Of a stretch of DNA of 64,000 nt, positions 59,383-64,000 are shown one piece after another. Location of the stretch: assembly GCA_900545925.1 (NCBI GenBank), contig URAZ01000017.1:1-64000 (forward strand), written 5' to 3'. This DNA comes from an uncultured Eubacteriales bacterium. Its GTDB lineage: Bacteria; Bacillota; Clostridia; Oscillospirales; Oscillospiraceae. The position numbers and the translations under genes are program-made. The notes beneath the pieces are model-generated. The model saw nothing but the letters and a program-made list of their open reading frames with translations. It had not been told where the DNA came from and did no database searches. Positions within the stretch are counted from its first letter, which is position 1. Every line of letters begins with the position of its first letter.

Positions 59383-59444
59383 AATAACGTTGGATTATCA
59401 GAACGAACAAGAAATTACTGATGATTTGAAGGGATGAACAAGTT

Positions 59445-60299
59445 ATGTACAAAATCGTGCGCAAGAAGGAACTGAACGCTGCCGTAACGTATATGGAGAT
59501 TGAAGCTCCGTTCGTTGCCCGCAAGGCAAAGGCCGGTCAGTTTATCATTTTCCGTGTAGACGAGAAATCGGAGCGCGTGCCGCTGACGATTGCGGGTTAT
59601 GACCGCGAGAAGGGGACGGTTGCGATCATTTTCCAGAAGGTTGGCCTGTCCACCGAAATGCTTGGCAGTCTGAACGAGGGCGATTATATTCAGGACTTTG
59701 TCGGCCCACTCGGTAAGCCGACGGACGTTGAAGGCAAAAAGCGCGTGTGCGTAGTTGGCGGCGGCGTCGGTTGTGCAATCGCATATCCGTCCGCAAAGGC
59801 GTTTAAAGAAGCAGGTGTCGAGACGGATGTGATCGTTGGCTTCCGTAACAAGGACATCGTCATTCTCGAAGACGAGTTCAAGCAGGCCTGTGACCATCTG
59901 TATCTCATGACCGACGACGGCTCCTATGGCGAGCACGGTTTCGTGACCGTCAAGCTGCAGCAGTTGCTCGAGTCTGGCATTCACTATGACGAAGTTCTCG
60001 CCATCGGCCCGATCCCGATGATGAAGTTTGTCTCCAAGACGACCGAGCCGTTCGGCGTCAAAACGGTCGTCTCGCTGAACCCGATCATGGTTGACGGCAC
60101 CGGCATGTGCGGCGGCTGTCGCGTCACGGTTGGCGGCGAGGTGAAGTTTGCTTGTGTCGATGGCCCGGACTTTGACGGACATAAGGTCGATTATGACGAA
60201 CTCATGAGCCGCAACAGTGTCTACCGCGAAAGAGAAGCAGAAGAGCGCAAGACTCATATCTGCCGCATCCAGAAGATGGGCGAAGAACTCATCAAGTAA
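59445..60299 (+). CDS. nfnA: NfnA-type ferredoxin:NADP oxidoreductase subunit
   Basis: This 284-residue subunit has an N-terminal FAD-binding barrel (about 1-95, with RVPLTIAGYD), an NAD-binding domain with VVGGGVGCAIAYP near residue 103, and a [2Fe-2S] site of one Asp and three Cys in DGTGMCGGC and FACVDGP. With NfnB it forms the electron-bifurcating NADH-dependent reduced ferredoxin:NADP oxidoreductase that balances NADH, NADPH and ferredoxin in anaerobes. Annotations such as sulfide dehydrogenase subunit B refer to the same fold. Confidence 0.92.
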   Translation: MYKIVRKKELNAAVTYMEIEAPFVARKAKAGQFIIFRVDEKSERVPLTIAGYDREKGTVAIIFQKVGLSTEMLGSLNEGDYIQDFVGPLGKPTDVEGKKRVCVVGGGVGCAIAYPSAKAFKEAGVETDVIVGFRNKDIVILEDEFKQACDHLYLMTDDGSYGEHGFVTVKLQQLLESGIHYDEVLAIGPIPMMKFVSKTTEPFGVKTVVSLNPIMVDGTGMCGGCRVTVGGEVKFACVDGPDFDGHKVDYDELMSRNSVYREREAEERKTHICRIQKMGEELIK

Positions 60300-60314
60300 G
60301 GGGAGGGAATCATC

Positions 60315-61703
60315 ATGATGGCTAATATGCAGGCTACCAAGACTCCGATGCCGGAGCAGGATCCGAACGTCCGCAACAAAAATTTCAAGGAAGTCACGCT
60401 GGGCTATACCGCTGAAATGGCCATTAACGAGGCCAAGCGCTGCCTACAGTGCAAAAAACCGCACTGTGTTGAGGGCTGCCCGGTTAATATTCATATCCCG
60501 AAGTTTATCCATGAAGTTGCTGAGGGCAACTTTGAAAAGGCTTATGAGATCATCACCGATACCAATGCGCTGCCCGCCCTTTCCGGCCGTGTCTGTCCGC
60601 AGGAGACGCAGTGCGAATCCAAGTGCGTCCGCGGCAACAAGGGCGAGCCGGTGGCAATCGGCCGTCTAGAGCGCTTTGTCGCCGACTGGTACCGCGAGAA
60701 TATCAACGCCATGCCGAAAAAAGCCGAGTCCAATGGCATCAAGGTCGCTGTCGTCGGCTCCGGCCCGTCCGGTCTGACCTGCGCGTCGCTGCTTGCCAAG
60801 AAGGGCTATGCGGTGTCCCTGTTTGAAGCGCTGCACACTGCCGGTGGCGTTCTGGTCTACGGTATTCCGGAGTTCCGTCTGCCGAAGGCTATCGTTGCCA
60901 ATGAGGTTGAAAAACTGAAGGCGCAGGGCGTTGAAGTCATGACCGATATGGTCATCGGCAAGGTCCTGTCCATCGACGAGTTGTTTGAGATGGGCTTCAA
61001 GGCTGTGTTTATCGGCTCCGGCGCAGGTCTTCCGATGTTCATGCACATCCCCGGCGAGTCCCTCAAGGGCGTTTGCTCAGCAAACGAGTATCTGACCCGT
61101 ATCAATCTGATGAAGGCGTATCTCGAAGAGAGCGACACGCCGATCCTGCACTCCAAGGCAGCGGCTATTGTCGGCGGCGGCAACGTTGCGATGGATGCCG
61201 CCCGCTGTGCAAAGCGTATGGGTACCGATAAGGTGTACATCGTCTACCGCCGCGGCGAGGCCGAAATGCCCGCCAGACTGGAAGAGCAGCACCATGCGAA
61301 GGAAGAGGGCATCGAGTTCCTGACGCTCACCAACCCGACCGAGATTCTCGGCGGTGAGGATGGCCGTGTATGCGGCGTGAAGTGCATCAAGATGGAACTT
61401 GGCGAGCCTGACGCATCCGGCCGCCGCCGTCCGATTCCCGTTGAGGGCAGCGAATTCGTGCTGGATGTCGATATGGTCATCATGTCTCTTGGCACGTCTC
61501 CGAACCCGCTGATCCGCTCCACCACGCCTGGCCTTGAGACGAACAAAAAGGGTGGTATCATCGTTGACGAGAACGAAATGTCCACCCGTGAAAACGTCTT
61601 TGCAGGCGGCGATGCCGTTACCGGCGCTGCGACTGTCATTCTGGCCATGGGCGCAGGCAAAAAGGCTGCGGAAGCCATCGACCGCAAGCTGCAGGGTAAA
61701 TAA
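60315..61703 (+). CDS. nfnB: NfnB/glutamate synthase small subunit-like flavoprotein
   Basis: This 462-residue flavoprotein has two N-terminal [4Fe-4S] clusters (CLQCKKPHCVEGCPV and CPQETQCESKC), an FAD motif VVGSGPSGLTCA near residue 141 and an NADPH motif IVGGGNVAMDAAR near 284. This is the bifurcating NfnB architecture, homologous to GltD. No GltB large subunit is nearby, and the pairing with nfnA 15 bases upstream supports NfnB. Confidence 0.93.
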   Translation: MMANMQATKTPMPEQDPNVRNKNFKEVTLGYTAEMAINEAKRCLQCKKPHCVEGCPVNIHIPKFIHEVAEGNFEKAYEIITDTNALPALSGRVCPQETQCESKCVRGNKGEPVAIGRLERFVADWYRENINAMPKKAESNGIKVAVVGSGPSGLTCASLLAKKGYAVSLFEALHTAGGVLVYGIPEFRLPKAIVANEVEKLKAQGVEVMTDMVIGKVLSIDELFEMGFKAVFIGSGAGLPMFMHIPGESLKGVCSANEYLTRINLMKAYLEESDTPILHSKAAAIVGGGNVAMDAARCAKRMGTDKVYIVYRRGEAEMPARLEEQHHAKEEGIEFLTLTNPTEILGGEDGRVCGVKCIKMELGEPDASGRRRPIPVEGSEFVLDVDMVIMSLGTSPNPLIRSTTPGLETNKKGGIIVDENEMSTRENVFAGGDAVTGAATVILAMGAGKKAAEAIDRKLQGK

Positions 61704-61750
61704 GCTGTTTAACAGCCGACAGTCCCGGCTACAATTTCCATAAACGCAGA

Positions 61751-61781
61751 AACTCCGGCAGCGTTTGCTGCCGGAGTTTTT
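61751..61781 (+). terminator. Terminator after nfnB
   Basis: AACTCCGGCAGC (61751-61762) pairs with GCTGCCGGAGTT (61767-61778), loop GTTT, followed by TTT. Confidence 0.92.
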
Positions 61782-61797
61782 AGTAATGGAGGGTCTT

Positions 61798-62229
61798 ATG
61801 AAGATCAAGGATTGTATGTCCAGAAATGTCGTCAGCGTCGGTGCGCAGGAACCGGTTTCCGTCGCCGCACGGCTCATGAGCCGGTATAATCTCGGCTTTT
61901 TGCCGGTTCAGGGAGAAAACGGGCGTCTCTGCGGGGTGCTAACCGACCGCGACGTTGTGCTGCGCTGCGTCGCAGCAGGGAAACCGGCGGAGCAGATGCG
62001 CGTGAGTGAGGTCATGTCCGCAGGCGTTTTGTCCATCGAGGCAGGGGAGGACGCGGCAAAGGCCGCGCGGCTTATGTCCCGCGCACAGCTGCGCAGACTG
62101 CCGGTTACGCAGAACGGAAAGCTGACCGGCATGATCTCCGTCGCGGATTTTGCGCGGCGCGGCAATTTCGGCATGGAAACAGCGCAGTGCATGGAAGCCA
62201 TTTGCAGCCCGGTCGTGCATCTGGATTAA
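61798..62229 (+). CDS. CBS-domain-pair protein
   Basis: This 143-residue protein is two CBS motifs. The first starts MKIKDCMSRNVVSV and contains GVLTDRDVVLR; the second starts VSEVMSAGVLSI and contains GMISVADFA. CBS pairs bind adenine nucleotides and regulate partner proteins. No catalytic domain is present. The ATG at 61798 follows GGAGGG. The partner is unknown. Confidence 0.9.
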   Translation: MKIKDCMSRNVVSVGAQEPVSVAARLMSRYNLGFLPVQGENGRLCGVLTDRDVVLRCVAAGKPAEQMRVSEVMSAGVLSIEAGEDAAKAARLMSRAQLRRLPVTQNGKLTGMISVADFARRGNFGMETAQCMEAICSPVVHLD

Positions 62230-62256
62230 AAATGCGCGCTGCGTATGCAGCGCGCA
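62228..62256 (-). terminator. Terminator of the E2-like acyltransferase gene
   Basis: TGCGCGCTGC (62233-62242) pairs with GCAGCGCGCA (62247-62256). On the minus strand it is followed by TTTTT, so it ends the E2-like transcript; there is no T tract on the plus side. Confidence 0.88.
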
Positions 62257-62262
62257 CCAAAA

Positions 62263-63138
62263 TCAATATTCCACTTCCTGATTGGCCGGTGTTTCCAGCA
62301 GCTCCGGGTTTTCCAGCAGCGTCTTGAGCAGGCGGATGGTCTTGGAGTAATAATAGCCGTCTGCCAGACGCTCGTCGATGGTGAGGCCCAGATCGAGCAT
62401 TTCGCGCATTTCGATCGTGCCGTCCTCGTGATAGACCGGACGCTTCGACTTTTCGCCGATGATGCAGAACACGGAGCAGGTGCCCCAGTTCGTCAGATGA
62501 TGATAGCCGCAGTTGAGCTTAATGGAGCCAAGATTGGAGATCACACACGTCGTATAATACGGGTCTGTCTCAATGATGCTGGCGGGTATCCAGCCGTGGA
62601 TATCCAGACGCGTCAGGATCCAGACCAGGAACTTGCCAAGGAAGCGCGGCATATGGTTGAAGAAATCCATGTTGTCGGTCGAGGAATCAACCTTATGCAC
62701 ATCCTTGCAGTCAAGGATCTGATGACGAAGATCCTCATGAATGGATTCGACATTGGACTCGTCCTTCGCGTGAATAACGGCCAGTGCCTCCGCAGCTTCG
62801 TCCGCAAACTGCTTTTTGACGACAAAAGACATAGACACTTCATTGCGCTGATAGAAGTTCTTGTTGGCAATGAACCGGTTCATCTTTGGCCGAAGCGTGA
62901 TCGTTTTGACAAGCCCCGCTACGATGATATGGAACATGGTGTAGGGGAACTCTGTCTCCGACTCGTTTTTCTTTTTGAGAAACGCGTTCATATTGGTGAG
63001 GTCGATCGTCTCTCTGATATAGGCCTCATTGTCGCAGCGGTTCGGGTAAATCAGCGGCGTGATAAAGTGCATGCCGTCCAGATCGCGCAGCAGCACGCCG
63101 TCCTTCCGGTCGCCCCAGCGACGTTTTCTCTTTTCCAT
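62263..63138 (-). CDS. Stand-alone 2-oxoacid dehydrogenase E2-like acyltransferase
   Basis: This 291-residue protein matches the CAT-like catalytic fold of E2 acyltransferases but has no lipoyl or subunit-binding domain. Family features are MFHIIVAGLVKTI near residue 69, SFVVKKQF, and LGSIKLNCGYHHLTNWG. The C-terminal active-site motif, usually H-x3-D-G (DHRVVDG), reads IDERLADG, with Glu in place of the catalytic His. Related stand-alone proteins occur in Clostridia; function unknown. The ATG at 63138 is preferred, with AAGGTG about ten bases upstream; a GTG three codons earlier is an alternative. Confidence 0.85.
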   Translation of the reverse strand: MEKRKRRWGDRKDGVLLRDLDGMHFITPLIYPNRCDNEAYIRETIDLTNMNAFLKKKNESETEFPYTMFHIIVAGLVKTITLRPKMNRFIANKNFYQRNEVSMSFVVKKQFADEAAEALAVIHAKDESNVESIHEDLRHQILDCKDVHKVDSSTDNMDFFNHMPRFLGKFLVWILTRLDIHGWIPASIIETDPYYTTCVISNLGSIKLNCGYHHLTNWGTCSVFCIIGEKSKRPVYHEDGTIEMREMLDLGLTIDERLADGYYYSKTIRLLKTLLENPELLETPANQEVEY

Positions 63139-63184
63139 TGTAATCACACACCTTAATTGACGGAGATCCGCCAAGAATGTCTAT

Positions 63185-63213
63185 AAGATACCAGACAGCG
63201 GCATAAAATGCAA
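63185..63213 (-). promoter_or_regulatory. Promoter of the E2-like gene
   Basis: On the minus strand TTGCAT (63208-63213) is 17 bases from TATCTT (63185-63190). The rest of this 280-base gap to 63418 shows only the divergent plus-strand promoter at 63361. Confidence 0.6.
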
Positions 63214-63360
63214 GCCTGAACCGCAAAATGCAGAGCAAATCAGCGGAAATGTACACATCTGTTTTCTGCACGCGGGCACTTGTCAGGAATCAGGAATTGA
63301 AGTTGTGAAAGTTCAACAAAAGAAAACTCGAAATTTGAGGCAATTTTCATATTTCAGCAC

Positions 63361-63389
63361 TTGACATCGCTAAAGTATGCGGGTATAAT
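63361..63389 (+). promoter_or_regulatory. Perfect consensus promoter
   Basis: TTGACA (63361-63366), exactly 17 bases, TATAAT (63384-63389). It is the strongest promoter in the window by match to consensus. Confidence 0.93.
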
Positions 63390-63418
63390 GAGCCCATCAT
63401 TTCAAGGAGGTGCGCAAC

Positions 63419-63727
63419 ATGATGCAGTTCACGGCAAAGCAGAATACTGCTTGTTCCGATGCGTCCAGCTGCGCATCGGCTACTTGCTGTGCAGCATCTG
63501 CATGCACGGCTGATTCTGCCGCAGTCTGCAAGGACACTGCCATTCTGGCAGTGTCCTTTTTTATTTCCATTCTGGTGCTTGTATCCATTTGCATTCGCGT
63601 ATTCTCCATTATTGGCCTGCTGGTACTTCTGGTACTGGCATGGGGCCTTGTAAATGGAATGCTTCTTATGATGAACGATTTCAAACGCGCAAAAGGCAAT
63701 AGCATTTGGATTCCTGAGGCGGCCTGA
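63419..63727 (+). CDS. Small Cys-rich two-helix membrane protein (unknown)
   Basis: This 102-residue ORF has AAGGAGG eight bases before the ATG at 63419. The first 38 residues hold six cysteines (12, 18, 23, 24, 29, 37) in an Ala/Ser-rich context. Two hydrophobic helices follow, near 42-60 and 65-88 (GLLVLLVLAWGLVNGMLL), with a basic tail. I do not recognise a family. A strong intrinsic terminator lies inside the frame at 63530-63566, covering the codons at the start of the first helix. The ORF may be a real small membrane protein, or its Cys-rich start may act as a leader peptide. A second terminator follows the stop. Confidence 0.65.
   Translation: MMQFTAKQNTACSDASSCASATCCAASACTADSAAVCKDTAILAVSFFISILVLVSICIRVFSIIGLLVLLVLAWGLVNGMLLMMNDFKRAKGNSIWIPEAA
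63530..63566 (+). terminator. Intrinsic terminator embedded in the Cys-rich ORF
   Basis: AAGGACACTGCC (63530-63541) pairs perfectly with GGCAGTGTCCTT (63547-63558), five-base loop, followed by TTTTATTT. It sits about 140 bases downstream of the promoter, within codons 38-50. Confidence 0.88.
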
Positions 63728-63751
63728 AGGGTCGGAATCGATTAGGCATTC

Positions 63752-63784
63752 AAAGCGGCTTTGCTTTTTGCAGAGCCGCTTTTT
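63752..63784 (+). terminator. Second terminator before the lipoprotein gene
   Basis: AAAGCGGCTTTGC (63752-63764) pairs with GCAGAGCCGCTTT (63770-63782, one G-U), loop TTTTT, followed by TT. No separate promoter is evident between it and the lipoprotein gene 45 bases on. Confidence 0.88.
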
Positions 63785-63828
63785 GAATAACAAAACCAGC
63801 AAAAACAACAAAAGTGAGGTAAATGAAA

Positions 63829-64000
63829 ATGAAAAAAGCAATGAAACTCGTAAGCCTCGTTCTGGCAGTCGTGATGCTGCTGGGCTGCCTGACAGCCTGC
63901 GGTTCTAAGTCCGCCACCACGGATACACCTGCGTCTACCGATGCTTCCAACACGTCCTCTGACGGCGGCGAGATCGTCATCGCTCTCATCAGCAACACGA
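63829..64000 (+). CDS. Substrate-binding lipoprotein of a transporter (3' partial)
   Basis: The first 57 residues are visible. A basic N-terminus (MKKAMK), a hydrophobic run and the lipobox CLTAC mark a lipoprotein. A Ser/Thr/Asp-rich linker follows, then GGEIVIALIS, which looks like the first strand of an ABC-type periplasmic-binding fold. The ATG at 63829 is nine bases after GAGG; an ATG two codons upstream is too close. The ligand cannot be inferred from this fragment. Confidence 0.8.
   Translation, partial: MKKAMKLVSLVLAVVMLLGCLTACGSKSATTDTPASTDASNTSSDGGEIVIALISNT

Noticed and set aside
63419..63540. Cys-rich peptide considered as a SCIFF-type RiPP precursor
   Set aside because: Cysteine spacing differs from the six-Cys SCIFF pattern, the sequence runs into membrane helices, and no radical SAM maturase is adjacent.

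Overview
The window looks like chromosomal DNA of a low-to-mid GC Gram-positive anaerobe of the class Clostridia, probably an Oscillospirales/Ruminococcaceae-type gut commensal. The evidence is the conserved block hprK-murB-rapZ-yvcK-whiA-dnaE, a T-box leader on cysE-cysS, an L10-type ribosomal leader, electron-bifurcating NfnAB, D-lactate dehydrogenase, Feo iron uptake, many AGGAGG ribosome binding sites, sigma-A type promoters (TTGACA-17-TATAAT), and secreted dockerin, cohesin-like and BspA-type leucine-rich-repeat proteins. The genus is inference only. Nearly all the DNA is coding. No gap between genes exceeds about 300 bases. I see no rRNA, tRNA, CRISPR array, insertion sequence, integrase or phage gene.

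Layout. 1-4055: a secreted-protein cluster (3'-end of a Big_2/dockerin protein, a three-module cohesin-like protein, an O-antigen-ligase-like membrane protein). 4109-5948 (minus): D-lactate dehydrogenase and histidinol phosphatase. 6081-8134: feoAB. 8194-11595 (minus): rpmG-secE-nusG-rplK-rplA, then a second promoter and leader for rplJ-rplL. The cluster ends in a terminator and is not followed by rpoBC. 11872-12962: ruvX and a DUF2461 protein. 13004-16947 (minus): potABCD polyamine uptake. 17134-18087 (minus): RluA-family pseudouridine synthase. 18263-20395: yceD-rpmF-der. 20469-22380: an M42 peptidase and an orphan HEIIH protein of different base composition. 22636-22824 (minus): rpmB. 23029-31286: hprK-murB-rapZ-yvcK-whiA-dnaE. 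31365-36659: a lipoprotein, a two-component system, yqhQ and prmC. 36732-40339: recA-recX-rimO-pgsA. 40382-42697: T-box, cysE, cysS. 42774-43809: a GNAT enzyme and a DUF2148 ferredoxin-like protein. 43943-48011: polA-rimI-tsaD. 48175-52329: a 1384-residue LRR surface protein. 52396-53906 (minus): plsY and an amidohydrolase. 54042-56383 (minus): phoP-phoR, divergent from a Na/Pi symporter, with Pho-box-like repeats between. 58374-62229: gluQ, nfnAB, a CBS protein. 62263-63138 (minus): an E2-like acyltransferase. 63361-64000: a strong promoter driving a small Cys-rich membrane-protein ORF with an intrinsic terminator inside its frame, followed by the start of a transporter lipoprotein.

Most of the window is housekeeping. 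The parts most worth a second look are the dockerin/cohesin-like/ligase-like cluster, the C-terminal domain that the cohesin-like protein shares with the distant LRR protein, the Cys-codon-rich leader with two terminators at the right edge, the phosphate-control region with Pho-box-like repeats, and the orphan HEIIH gene. No search or folding program was run; family names rest on recognised motifs, and hairpins and promoters were located by eye.
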